Shown here one piece after another: positions 1-9,919 of a stretch of 64,000 nucleotides of DNA (its first letter is position 1; the number at the start of each line of letters is the position of its first letter). Location: positions 1 through 64,000 of the forward strand of contig JABLTG010000084.1 of the NCBI GenBank assembly GCA_016618085.1, given 5' to 3'. Source of the DNA: Neovahlkampfia damariscottae. Lineage: Eukaryota > Heterolobosea > Selenaionea > Neovahlkampfiida > Neovahlkampfiidae. The notes under the pieces are model-generated. The model was given only the letters and a program-made list of their open reading frames with translations, was not told where the DNA came from and did no database searches. The position numbers and the translations under genes were made by a program.

Positions 1-2
1 TT

Positions 3-347
3 TGGACAGCGCTAACTAGATGCACTTCAATTGATAATTTAAATTTAGTTGTTGAAAATACAAGTGCAAAATTGGATTATGATTTTGAAAGAATGATAAA
101 TAATTATAAATCTCAAGATATTAAAGCAAAAAGAAATATTACAAATAAATTTATCACAAAAGATGATATTATGGAAATGCATAAAAAACAAAAGGGTAAA
201 TGTATTATTTGTAAAGAACAATTAAATTTATCACCAATTGAAGGAGCTGGGAAAAACCTTTCAGTGGATAGATTAGATAACTCTTTAAGTCATTTAAAAT
301 CAAATTCTCAATTAACTTGTATTCATTGTAATGTAAGCAAAAAATAA
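3..347 (+). CDS. C-terminal fragment of a probable mobile-element protein with an HNH motif (partial at window edge)
   Basis: The reading frame is open to the left edge, so only the C-terminal ~114 residues are visible. The first residues contain WTALTRCTSIDN, which resembles the C-terminal ALTR motif of Pif1/RecD-type superfamily 1 helicases; this is inference. The last ~65 residues carry an HNH-like arrangement: CIIC, then SVDRLD, then CIHCN. Helicase-like C-termini ending in an HNH or zinc module occur in large DNA virus-like and selfish elements, so this may be the tail of such an element lying mostly outside the window. It ends four bases before the first inverted-repeat element. There is no ATG near the visible N-terminus, as expected for a fragment. 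Family and completeness cannot be judged from this piece. Confidence 0.5.
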   Translation, partial: WTALTRCTSIDNLNLVVENTSAKLDYDFERMINNYKSQDIKAKRNITNKFITKDDIMEMHKKQKGKCIICKEQLNLSPIEGAGKNLSVDRLDNSLSHLKSNSQLTCIHCNVSKK

Positions 348-350
348 ATT

Positions 351-453
351 CGTAGTTTTTGTTATCCATAAAAATTGGTTAATAGATTCTATATAAACAA
401 ATCAGATTATGTAGAAACAAATGACCATAAATTTATGGATAACAAAAACTACG
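351..453. mobile_element. MITE-like inverted-repeat element, copy 1 (103 bp)
   Basis: The two ends are inverted copies of about 22 bp; the left arm starts CGTAGTTTTTGTTATCCATA and the right arm is its reverse complement. The middle is about 55 bp, AT-rich and non-coding. A second copy of the same size with the same arms lies at 1662-1765, which makes this a repeat family rather than a chance hairpin. No clear target-site duplication is visible. A miniature inverted-repeat transposable element is the simplest reading. Confidence 0.75.
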
Positions 454-464
454 AGTCAAAAAAT

Positions 465-712
465 TTATAATTCTTCTATTAAAGAAATAGCCAAGGTTTC
501 AGCATTTTTTTTGTGCTTTTTTGAAGTGCAATGTCTTTGAAATTTATATTTTCTCACATCCATATTACAACATCCACATCTTTTTGTTTCATATAATTTT
601 TTTTTTATTTCTTCTTTATTTTCTTCATAATAATTCTTAAAATAATCCTTGTAATGTTGTTCTCTTTCAAATTCTGTTTTAAAATTATATTTTTTAGGTA
701 TAATTGACAATT
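465..712 (-). CDS. Small charged protein with a Cys2-His2-like motif, start unclear
   Basis: About 81 codons. The N-terminal half is rich in Lys, Glu and Tyr (NYYEENKEEIKKK) and the C-terminal half has RCGCC followed by H and KKHKK, a C2H2-like zinc-binding arrangement. Small Tyr/Glu/Lys proteins ending in such a finger are common in giant viruses and their integrated relatives; that link is inference from composition only. No in-frame ATG precedes the frame, which is bounded upstream by a stop, so the start is unresolved and this may be one exon or a remnant. It lies between the two copies of the short inverted-repeat element. Confidence 0.35.
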
Positions 713-891
713 ATATTATTATTATACATAATTATTATTACTTTAAACCCAAAAATTATCAAAATTATCAAAAATCTTTTTTATTAGTTCTATTAAACAA
801 AACAAACCAAGAAAGAAAAATAAAAACGAGTAACATTATTTTAGTTTAATGATATTTACATTTTTTTATTTACAATTGTTCATTTTCCATC

Positions 892-1492
892 TCATAAAAG
901 AGAAAGAATGGTTTTTGCATTTGTTGTTCTTCCGTCATAATTTTTTTTTACCCAATCTGTGAATGTTCCATTATTTTCTTTATTGCCGTTATATTTGTCA
1001 TTTAAATACATTAATAAGCATTTTTTTATTCTATCCTCAACTTCTTTAATATCAATAATTTGTTTGTCACGACAAATTTTCATCACTTTCGCAACATGCT
1101 CTCTTTCATTCTTGAATTTATCTCCATATTGTAACTTTGAAACAGAAAGTTCTAAAATAGATGGAATTATGGTGTCCTTCAAACGTTTCTTTTCTTCTTC
1201 ACCAATTTTTCCATCTCGAATATTTTTTTCAATTTTTTTGTGATTTTTATTGGTATCTTTATCACATTTTCGAATGTTACCAGAATTTCCACTACTTCCA
1301 GACCATAAAGCAATTATTGGAACATATGCCAGAACTGTTTCTTCCTTCAATATCACTTCTTGACACCATTTGACTGCATAGCGATGGCATTGATCCTTTT
1401 CATTTTTACCATGTTTTTCCATAAAATTACGAATGTTGTCAGCATAAAATTTGCGCGATTCTTGTTCTTGTTGTTTTGTTTTCTTCACCATC
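892..1492 (-). CDS. Hypothetical protein in the accessory region (199 aa)
   Basis: An uninterrupted frame starting at ATG 1492 and ending in TGA. I do not recognise the family. The N-terminus is Lys/Gln/Glu-rich (VKKTKQQEQE). A short hydrophobic stretch (AYVPIIALW) is followed by a Gly/Ser turn (SGSSGNSGN), and the rest is charged and probably helical. There is no signal peptide and no clear transmembrane segment. It is intronless, unlike most genes here, and sits between the two copies of the ~103-bp inverted-repeat element, so it is probably part of the same accessory insertion. The plus-strand frames over it are antisense shadows. Confidence 0.4.
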
Positions 1493-1564
1493 AAATTTTT
1501 TTAAAATTGAATTAATTGGTTGAAAAACCAAAGGCTATTTAGTTGAGGTTCATTTTGAAAAAGA

Positions 1565-1656
1565 AGACTCAATCCTCCAAAACAAAGGATTAAGCCAATC
1601 AAATCGGTCCAAACTTCCAATTAGAAGGATTAAAATCTTCCAAAATTATGGATTAG
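1565..1656. repeat. Cluster of three short hairpins
   Basis: Three imperfect palindromes follow one another: one whose arms read AATCCT and AGGATT near 1570-1592, a second with CTTCC/GGAAG-type arms near 1614-1630, and a third with AATCTTCC facing GGATT near 1634-1655. Related 5-8 bp arm motifs recur in all three. The cluster abuts the second copy of the short inverted-repeat element. It could be its degenerate subterminal region or a separate decayed repeat. Confidence 0.4.
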
Positions 1657-1661
1657 AAACT

Positions 1662-1765
1662 CGTAGTTTTTATTACCCATAATTTTAGTCCAACCAAAAA
1701 GCAATATAACGGACCAACAAATTTACAGAAACCAAAATGAAAAATTATGGATAACAAAAAGTACG
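1662..1765. mobile_element. MITE-like inverted-repeat element, copy 2 (104 bp)
   Basis: Same structure and almost the same length as the copy at 351-453. The left arm reads CGTAGTTTTTATTACCCATA and the right arm is the reverse complement of the family sequence with one or two changes. The middle shares words such as TATAA and AGAAAC with copy 1. The arms of the two copies differ at a few bases, so the insertions are not brand new. Together the two copies bracket the ORFs at 465-712 and 892-1492. Confidence 0.7.
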
Positions 1766-1779
1766 AAGGTAACTAAAAT

Positions 1780-1905
1780 TTACAAATGACAAAAAACGGC
1801 CGAGTTGAGGCGTGAGAGGGCATAAAAATGGCTCAGGGTGTGTCGGGGGATTTTGTCGAAAAAAATGAAAAATCCGCGAAAATGGCACTTTTTAATTCCC
1901 TTGGG
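1780..1905. other. GC-richer non-coding islet
   Basis: This ~125-bp stretch contains words such as CGGCCGAGTTGAGGCG, TCGGGGG and CCTTGGGGGG, far richer in G and CG dinucleotides than anything else in the window. No ORF, tRNA fold or rRNA match is recognisable by eye. It separates the second short inverted-repeat element from the decayed coding region and may be foreign DNA or part of a larger repeat. Confidence 0.4.
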
Positions 1906-1906
1906 G

Positions 1907-2548
1907 GGTGAAAATTAAAAAAAGTTAAATTCTCAGCCGGACCTTCTGCATCTACTACTCACTTTTGGATGAAAGATTCTCATTAAACTTGTTCATCAAG
2001 CAAAAGCTAAATTTAAATCCGCTGTTCCACTTCCAGGAAACATGAACTCTATGGGATTCAAACAAATTATTGACTATTTGAACAAATCTAAAGAACCTTC
2101 CTATAGATATTTTGCAAATATTGTTCAAGTTTTACTCACTGTCCAAAGAATGTGCACTGAAAATCCGTAAATCCATTTTTTATCATTCAATGATTTCCAA
2201 GAAATTGGAAAAGAAATCTTCATTCTTCATTAATGTCTTTGGTAAACATAAACTTCAATTGGATTAAACATCATTTTGCTCGTAACGTTCATTTAAGAAA
2301 TAGAATTTTAGGAAGAATGGGAAGAGCTAATTCAGCTATTAAAGAAATTGTTAGATCCTAAGGATGGAGATCAAAACATATTCTTTCAAGACTTCAAAAT
2401 ACTTTAGTCAATACTTTCATGGTTGAAATCTCACGTGGAAGTAATAGTCAATATTGTGATTGTAACCAATTATTTAAACGTCCATTTTATCAAAAATATT
2501 TTCCAAATGCATTAGCACAAGCGAGACATCAATGTCATCAAATTTGCT
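1907..2548 (+). pseudogene. Decayed coding region of unknown family
   Basis: From about 1976 the sequence reads as a protein-like frame (VPLPGNMNSMGFKQIIDYLN and onward). It crosses one good 35-nt GT-AG intron at about 2168-2202 and continues through HHFARNVHLRNRILGRMG to a Cys/His-rich end (YCDCNQLFKRPFYQKYFPNA). A stop interrupts the frame about two thirds of the way through, and the 5' part cannot be joined to an ATG. The intron shows it was once a nuclear gene of this genome or a close relative. I do not recognise the family. It could be a real gene with exons I failed to resolve. Confidence 0.4.
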
Positions 2549-2792
2549 AAACAATAAAATATTAAATTTCTATGTGTCACCCATTTCTTCATCAATCCTT
2601 CAATTCTGGTGATCAAGAGTAAATTTGTGACCAATCAAAATAGAATCAAAAAGAAGTGATTATTTTTGAATAATTTTGATATATAGAACATTCTATCATG
2701 GAAAAGGATTTGGAATGGTCAAATTGAAAAATATGCCAATCATTTTAACCCCATGAGTTTACCCGATTGGTCCACTGATCAGTAAAAAAAAA

Positions 2793-3264
2793 ATGAAAAT
2801 TGTTATTCTCGTCCTCGCTGTAATCTTAGTCGTTGCTCAAGCAAAATTAGAATGGAGTCTCTGTCCAGAAAACAGGGATGTTCAAACATTAAAAATCAAA
2901 ACATTAACAGCTACACCAACTCCTCCAAGAGTTGGAGAAAAAATTAAAGTTGACTTAGCTGGAACTTTAACTTCACCAATTGTAAGCGGAATCGGAGCTG
3001 TTGTAGTAAACTTTGAAGGATTTGAATTATTTAAAGATGATAATATTGACATTTGGTAATTTTTATTTTGACTTTTTAATTTTTTGAAGCAACTTTGGAG
3101 GAGCTTTAAAATGCCCAGTTTCAATCGGTGAATTACTTTCATCTTATGAAAATGAAATCCCATCAGTTGCTCCAGTAGGTGAATATGACGGAAAAATTCA
3201 ATTAAAAGACCAAGCTGGAAAAGTTATTGCATGCATTGACTTCAAAACAGACATTGAAGCTTAA
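2793..3264 (+). CDS. Secreted ML-domain (NPC2/MD-2-like) lipid-binding protein
   Basis: Two exons (2793-3055, 3090-3264) separated by a 34-nt intron give a protein of about 145 residues. The first ~18 residues are a strong signal peptide (MKIVILVLAVILVVAQA). The mature part has the ML-domain pattern: an N-terminal Cys (WSLCPENRD), paired cysteines near the middle (DICNFGGALKCPVS), a Gly/Pro-rich core and a late Cys (VIACIDFKTD). ML proteins bind sterols or other lipids in the lysosome or outside the cell; the ligand cannot be told here. Splicing turns the apparent Trp-stop at the exon end into Cys, restoring a conserved disulfide position. An ATTGG pentamer lies at 2766-2770. Confidence 0.8.
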
Positions 3265-3293
3265 AAATAAACTTTTTTTAAAAAGAATTTTTA

Positions 3294-5303
3294 TTAAAAT
3301 TCATCTAAATTTCTGAAAGTATCTGTGATTTCATCATAAAGAGCTTTATATTGTTTTGTTAATTTTTCTTCACCATCTGAAGGAAGAGCAAATTTCATAC
3401 TTGAGATTTTATAAAGTAAACCTGAAGGACCACTTAATTTTTGTTTAACTTTTGACCAACTGACTTTGTTTTGAGTTTGTTTTACTGCTCTTGTTGCTTC
3501 ATGATAAAAATGAGCAAAGTTTTTAAGCATCCAAGTTGTTTTATAAAATGGACAGAATCTATCATGATCACTGAAACCATGTTGAGCAAGAAAATCTTCA
3601 CGAACTAATTTTGCGACTTCAAGTGTAACTTTATCAGTTTCTGAAATTGAATCTTTACCAACCAATTGGACAATTTCAGTTAAATCTTCTTCTTCTTGTA
3701 AAATTCTTTTAATGTCTTTTTGTAAATCAAGAAAATCTGGTTCTGTTTCTGAAAAAAATTGTGCTAAATTTTTTTGACAATTTGAGTAACTTAATAACCA
3801 ATTTACAGATGGAAAATGTTTTCTTTGAGCTAATTTTTTATCTAAACCCCAAAACACTTGAACAATAGCTAAAGTTGATGTTGTAACAGGATCTGAAAAA
3901 TCACCACCTGGTGGTGAAACAGCACCAACAAGTGTAACACTACCATTTCTATTTGGAGAACCTAAACATTGTACTTTACCAGCTCTTTCATAAAAAGCAG
4001 CTAATCTTGCTCCTAAGTAAGCAGGATAACCAGCATCAGCAGGCATTTCAGCTAAACGACCTGAAATTTCACGAAGAGCTTCAGCCCATCTGGAACTTGA
4101 ATCAGCCATCATAGCAACATTCAAACCCATATCTCTGAAGTATTCAGCTAATGTAATACCAGTATAAATTGAAGCTTCTCTAGCAGCTACAGGCATATTT
4201 GATGTATTAGCAACAAGTGCGGTACGATTCATAACAGAAACTTCTTCTCCTTCTTTATTTGTAACTTTTAATTTTGGAAAATCATCTAAAACTTCAGCCA
4301 TTTCATTACCACGTTCTCCACAACCAACATAAATAATTGCATCTGAATTTGAATATTTACTGATAGATTGTGAAATAACTGTTTTACCACAACCAAAAGC
4401 ACCAGGAATACAACATGTACCTCCTTGAACTGTTGGGAAAATAGCATCTAAAACACGTTGTCCTGTTAATAATGGATGATCACCAGGTACTTTTTTAATA
4501 CAAGGTCTTTAAAGTTTTAAAAAAAAAAAAAAATCAAACCTTGGTTGACGAACTGGCCATTGATGCATCATTGTGTATCTTTTTTTTTTTCCATTAAATT
4601 CAAGTTCCAAAACTTCATCTTCCAAAGTATAATTACCTTCATCAGCAAGATATGTAACAGTTCCCATAGCATTTGGTTGTACCATAATATGATGATCTGT
4701 CATGTATGAATTTTCATAAACTGTTCCAAAAATGTCACCTCCAGTAATTTTATCACCAACTTTAAGTGTTTTATTTGGATTGAATGACCATGATTTTTTC
4801 ATATCTAAGTCAGGTATTGAAACACCTTTTCAAAATTTAATTCTTTTTTTTTTTTTTTGAAACCTCTTGGGATGTAAATATCTTCACCTGAGTTTTTATC
4901 AATACTGTCATAAATTGTTTTTAAAGGTCTTTGAATTCCATCAAAAATAGAACCCTTTTTAGAATTTAATTTTGTAAAAAATAATCAAACCATGATTCCA
5001 GGTCCTTGTGAAATATTGTTAAATTTTTTTTTTTTTTTTTTTTTGTTTACCTAAACTGACACTAAGTGGACTTCCTGTTTTTATAACTTTATCTCCTACA
5101 GTTAAACCACTTGTTTCTTCGTAGACTTGGATGGTTGCTGTGTCAAGTTCCAAACGAATGATTTCTCCGACTAAATTTGCTGATCCTACACGGACTAATT
5201 CATACATTTTAGAACCGTTCATTTTCTCAGCAATGACGACAGGTCCGGAAACTGATAAAATCTTTCCAAATTCACTCTCTTTCTCTTCTTCAAAAAATGA
5301 CAT
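3294..5303 (-). CDS. V-type H+-ATPase catalytic subunit A
   Basis: Six exons (5051-5303, 4991-5004, 4864-4954, 4540-4825, 3294-4506; introns 46, 36, 38 and 33 nt; the last coordinates form one long exon) give 618 residues, the normal family length. The second exon is a 14-nt microexon encoding part of the conserved LGPGIM loop, and the phases close exactly. The Walker A loop GAFGCGKT is at about residue 250, followed by GCGERGNEM and [11 protein letters not shown]. This is the ATP-hydrolysing subunit of the V1 sector that acidifies vacuoles and lysosomes. The introns are dominated by A/T runs, one of about 21 bases. A CCAAT pentamer ends five bases before the ATG (plus-strand 5308-5312). Confidence 0.95.
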
Positions 5304-5441
5304 TTCTATTGGCTGAGAATTTTTTAACCAATGGGGTAGAACTTATTTAGTTGAAGAAATTATTCTTTCCGCTCTACAGATTTTTTTTACGAAAAAATTC
5401 ACTTTCCTCTTTTAAATAGTTTTGATTTTTCGAAGAATTTG

Positions 5442-5446
5442 ATTGG
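5442..5446 (+). promoter_or_regulatory. ATTGG (CCAAT-box) element of the NADH dehydrogenase gene
   Basis: GATTGGCTAA directly precedes the ATG at 5451. It is one of the closest examples of the pentamer that recurs upstream of nearly all genes in the window. Confidence 0.5.
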
Positions 5447-5450
5447 CTAA

Positions 5451-7386
5451 ATGTATCGGTTGACAAAACAGTCCGTGAAAATCGGAAAATTATACACAAC
5501 TCAAAACTCAAATCCTAAGAAATTTTGGAACTTGAAAAAGTCTTTATTGACATTTGGTGTTCTTGGATTTAGTGCTGGTGTTTTTTTTGTAGTTAAAAAA
5601 AAAAAATTTCATTCCGGAGTGAACGAAAATGAAACAAATGATAATTCCAAACCCAAATTAGTTATATTAGGAACGTAAAATAATCTTATTATCACTAATT
5701 TTTCCAAGTGGTTGGGGTGCTCTTAGTTGTTTACAAGATCTCGATACAAGCAATTATCAGGTCACCTTAATTTCACCAAGAAATTATTTCTTATTTACGC
5801 CATTGTTACCAGGTGTTGTTACAGGAAATTTAGAGGCACATTCTATCATGGAACCGATTCGAAAATTTTGTCATAGAACTTCATCAGAAAACGTTTCATT
5901 TTTCGAAGCAAAAGCGGTTGATGTGGATGTTGAAAGTAATACAATTCATTGCAAAAGTATGATATATTTCCTAATTAATACTTATGAATAGAAAAAAATG
6001 AAAAGACAGGAGAAAACATTGAATTCAAGGTTGATTATGATTATTTAGTTGTTGCTGTTGGAGCAGTCAATAATACATTCGGCATAAAAGGAGTTAATGA
6101 AAATTGTCATTTTTTGAAGTCAATTCCGAATGCAATTGGTATCAAAAAACAAATCATTGATTCATATGAAAGAGCAAGTCTCATTGGAACAACTGAAGAA
6201 GAAAAAAAAAGACTATTAAGATTCATTGTTATTGGAGGCGGACCTGCTGGAACTGAATTCGCAGGTGAATTGAAGTAAAAAAATGAATTATTCTCAAAAA
6301 TTTTTAAAGAGATTTCATTGATCAAGATTTGAAGAGATGGTATCCAAACCTTTCAAAATATTCATCAATTTGCATTGTCGATGTAAGACTAAACTTTCAA
6401 AATATCAACTATTTCTAGTTACTTGATCATATTTTGAATACTTTCAGCAAAGATATCAGTGAATGTAAAAAATAAAATAATCATAATTTTTTAGATGTTG
6501 AAAATCAGTATAAAAAAAGGGAAATTGAAATCAAAACTGGAACAAAAGTAGTTGCCGTCGAAAAAGATGTTGTCAAAGTTATCAACAAAGAAAATCAAAC
6601 AGAAAATTTACCATATGGTGTCGCAATCTGGACAACAGGTATTGGTACTTCTCCTTTAGTTCATAAAATTCGATCAAAGATTGAAGAACAAACAAATAGA
6701 GTCGCTTTGATTACTGATGATTTTTGTAAAGTCAAAGGATCAAAGAATATCTATTCAATTGGTAATTAGAAATTATTTTTGAATGTATTTTAGGTGATTG
6801 TGCATCCGTTGCACAAGATAGAATGTTGAATAAAATTGAGGAAATTTTCAGTCAAGCAGACATCAACAACACAGGCGCATTATCATTCAATGAATTTAAA
6901 GAAACAATGACAAAAGAATCAAAAAGATACAAACAATTAGAGACATTTGGAGATAAACTTGATGACTTGTTTCATAGAAATGACTCAAATAAGGATGGAG
7001 TTTTACAAAAAGAAGAATTTCAAAATTTGTTGAAAGAAGTTGATGCAAAATTGACGTCATTACCTCCAACAGCTCAAAGAGCGAGTCAACAAGGTAAATT
7101 ATTTCTAAAATAACATTGGGTAGGTGTTTATCTTGCAGAATATTTCAATAAATTGGCCAATAATGAGGATCTCGAACCTTTCAAATTCAAATTTATGGGT
7201 AAAATGAGTTATATTGGAGATTCTAAAGCAGTTTTTGAAAATACTTTTTCATTTAAAGGATTGGGTGCAATGTATCTTTGGAAATCATTTTACTTGTCAA
7301 AACAATACTCTTGGACAAACAAATTTTCAATTTTTGGAAACTGGACTCAAACATATTTATTTGGAAGAAAAATAACTAGAGAATAA
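5451..7386 (+). CDS. Type II (alternative) NADH dehydrogenase with EF-hands, mitochondrial
   Basis: Eight exons (5451-5674, 5709-5956, 5992-6274, 6310-6382, 6419-6464, 6495-6761, 6794-7093, 7124-7386) join in frame to 567 residues; all introns are 30-36 nt. The order is a basic N-terminus and hydrophobic segment (mitochondrial targeting or membrane anchor), a first dinucleotide fold (LVILGTGWGA), a second (FIVIGGGPAGTEFAGEL), then SIGDCA before an inserted EF-hand pair (DINNTGALSFNEF, NDSNKDGVLQKEEF) and the C-terminal membrane-binding part. It oxidises NADH and reduces quinone without pumping protons. The EF-hand insertion is the mark of the calcium-dependent, intermembrane-space-facing NDB-type enzymes, so the organism has an aerobic respiratory chain. 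Confidence 0.92.
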
Positions 7387-7620
7387 ATATTGAATAAAAC
7401 AAAAAACTATATTTTGACTCACAACCATATTTCCTTTTGAAGTATTTTAAAGGATTCAACAAATCAATGCAAATATATAATAAATGAGGATTTATTAATT
7501 TAATTTAGACTTTCTCCTTTTACTTTTCATTTTTTAATGTCTGAAGATTTCAGTTAGCATCAGAAATTTCATTTCAGTAAAATTTAAAAGTCTGGTGAGG
7601 TTTTAATTTTTAGCTTAAGC
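7387..7620. other. Convergent intergenic region, no gene seen
   Basis: AT-rich sequence between two genes that end towards each other. I see no ORF, structured RNA or repeat. Confidence 0.5.
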
Positions 7621-7857
7621 TCATAAGAGCTTTCTTTTACCTGCAACATGATCATCTACAGAATTAAAGTCTTGAAGTAATGGATCTGGATGCATGTCCA
7701 ATTTGGAAAAATCTGGTTTTGTTTTTTTTGCTATTGCTTCAGTTTTACAATTTGTTTGTACACCTTGTTCTTTTTTTGATTCAACTGTTTCTTCTGATCG
7801 AACAAATTCAATAAGAAGAAGAACCACCAAAAACACTACCAAAAACTTCAACTTCAT
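7621..7857 (-). CDS. Small secreted or lumenal protein (78 aa), unknown function
   Basis: A single uninterrupted frame ending in TGA. Residues 1-21 are a clear signal peptide (KLKFLVVFLVVLLLIEFVRS). The remainder is charged, with one Cys, several Lys/Glu residues and a motif MHPDPLLQDFNSVDDHVAGK before a basic end (KRKLL). No domain is recognised and there is no KDEL-type retrieval signal. It is transcribed away from the SEC11 gene across a 157-bp intergenic region. ATTGG lies about 15 bases upstream of its ATG, which supports it as a real gene. Confidence 0.6.
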   Translation of the reverse strand: MKLKFLVVFLVVLLLIEFVRSEETVESKKEQGVQTNCKTEAIAKKTKPDFSKLDMHPDPLLQDFNSVDDHVAGKRKLL

Positions 7858-8014
7858 GGCAAAAATAATTTGATTGGAAGAAAATCAACCGATAATTTGT
7901 CTGTTTTGGGTGAAACAAAAAACATGAAAAATTCTTGAATTTTTGACATCCTCAATCATTTGAAAATAAAAAACATGTGTGTCAATTTCATTGGACAAAT
8001 TTTCTGAAGCCAAA

Positions 8015-8683
8015 ATGACTTCATTCATAACAGAGGTGTATGAGAAATTGACAAGCATGAACACAAGAGAATACATAACACAATTTGTAACCCTTGGTCT
8101 TGTTGTATGTTCAGCACTTTCAATTTGGAGAACTTTAATTTTATACACAGATTCCATTTCACCTGTAGTTGTTGTTTTGAGGTAAAAATAAAAAAATATT
8201 AAAAATAAGTGGTTCCATGGAAACAGCCATGTTTCGTGGTGATTTATTATATTTAACAAATTGGAAAGACCCATACAGAGTTTTCAAAAAAAAAAAATTA
8301 AACTTTTTAGGTCGGAGAAATTACAGTTTTCAAAATCAGAGACAAAGAAATCCCAATTGTTCATAGATTAATTAGAGTCCATGAAAGAAAAGGATTAGAA
8401 TTTGATATGTTGACCAAAGGAGATAATAATCCAGTAACCTTAAATTAAATTAAATCAAAGGTTGATGATCGTGGTTTATACGCAGCAGGTCAAGATTTTA
8501 TAAATGAAACTGATATAATGGGTAGAGCAAGAGGGTAACTAATCGATTGTTCTTTAATTTTTTACAATAAGTTTCTTGCCATACCTTGGAATCATCACAA
8601 TCGTTATGAATGAACAACCAATGGTTAAATATATCGTCATTGGATTTTTGGCACTTTTAGTGATAACTGACAAAGAAGAATAA
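8015..8683 (+). CDS. SEC11: Signal peptidase complex catalytic subunit (Sec11)
   Basis: Five exons (8015-8181, 8210-8279, 8311-8433, 8461-8534, 8575-8683) with introns of 27-40 nt give 180 residues, the usual Sec11 size. A single N-terminal membrane segment precedes SPVVVVLSGSMET, which carries the catalytic Ser. IPIVHRLIRVHE carries the catalytic His and LTKGDNNPVDDRGLY the conserved Asp region. A second hydrophobic segment is at the C-terminus. It cleaves signal peptides in the ER membrane. The Ser-containing motif is created exactly across the first splice junction. I chose the ATG at 8015 because the in-frame GTG upstream is not a normal start; ATTGG lies at 7990-7994. Confidence 0.93.
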
Positions 8684-8797
8684 AGTTTATTATCAGTTGG
8701 TGTTGTGATTAAAAATTGTATTTTCATTTTCCATTTTTCATTGAATTTCTTTAACCAATAAAATGAAATTATTTGAACAAATAAAAACACAATCATC

Positions 8798-9815
8798 ATG
8801 TCTCAAGTATCAACAACAAGTAACAGCAGCAGTTTATCTCAAGAGAGATACCTATTCAAAATACGTGTCGAAAATGCAAAAGATCTTGGATCCATCTTGG
8901 CTAGTTTATCTTTGAATTCTGAAAAAGTAATAATTAAAAAAAACAATTAAATTATAGGAAACATGGTACAAAATACATAATTAATTTTAAAGGGCTTTGG
9001 TTGAATTTTCGGATCGAAATATAAAGTTTTCAGTTGAAGACAGCAGTAAATGTTTTTCTGTGCATGCAACTGTCAAAAAAGACATTTTTCAGGATTATAA
9101 ATTTACTTCAACAACAGTAACTCATAAAATAATACTTATTTCATCAGAATGTAATTTTTAAACTCAATATTGGTGTTTTAATGGATTGTCTAAATTTGTA
9201 CGGATCTTCAACACAAAGTTCACAATTACAACTTCAATATCCAGGATTAGATAGAACATTAAAAGTTCAATTAACAGATATTAATGGTGTTTTAACAGAC
9301 TGCTCCATAAGAACAAGAGAGGCTGACGATGAAGATGAACTTAATTTTCATTTTCGTGATCATAATGTAAATAACAAAATTGTCATGAAAAGTGAAGTTT
9401 TAAAAGAAATATTGACAGAAATGCAATCATTTGAAGAAAATGTTCAAATTTCAATTTCACCAGATCAACCTTATTTTGAATTTCACACTGAAAATACAAT
9501 TATTGGTGATTTGACTTGTGTATGAAAAATAATTTTATTTTTAATTTTTTTTAGAGTTTACCAAAGACATCAGAAGCTTTTTACACTTTTGAATGTGAAA
9601 AAAAACATGTTTTTAGATATAAATATAAACATATGAATTATTGTTTGAAAGCACTTTCACTTGGTCATTCATTGGAAAAAACAAGTATACAAATGAATGA
9701 ATTAGGTACATTGTCAATTAAAAATGAAATAAGAACTCAACCTTCAGTGACTTTGGTTGAATACATGTTCACACCTGAAAATGTTTCTCTGGATGAAGAT
9801 GATGATTTTGAATAA
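8798..9815 (+). CDS. RAD1: Rad1, 9-1-1 DNA-damage checkpoint clamp subunit
   Basis: Five exons (8798-8926, 8958-8965, 8993-9116, 9148-9519, 9555-9815) give 297 residues with exact phase closure. The second exon is an 8-nt microexon (GAAACATG) flanked by introns of 31 and 27 nt; it restores the frame into WALVEFSDRNIKFSVE. PCNA-fold landmarks fit Rad1: FQDYKF, then GVLMDCLNLYG, and near the end SIQMNELGTLSIKNEI. With Rad9 and Hus1 it forms the clamp loaded at damaged DNA. The tail is acidic (LDEDDDFE). The Rad1 assignment, rather than another clamp subunit, rests on the DCLNLYG and MNELGTLS motifs. Confidence 0.85.
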
Positions 9816-9919
9816 TAAATTATTTTCTTTAGTGTTATCATAGATGAATGTTGGTGTAACTTTTTATGAATTTTCAATTCTTCTTCATTTTTATTTTGAA
9901 AAAGTTACAGAATGATTTG

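Noticed and set aside
5019-5050. Long poly-T run in V-ATPase subunit A as a frameshift or assembly error
   Set aside because: It lies inside a GT-AG intron, and the exons close in frame once it is removed.
8554-8799. Minus-strand frame overlapping the last SEC11 exon
   Set aside because: Shadow of the C-terminal hydrophobic segment of Sec11 and of the RAD1 upstream region.
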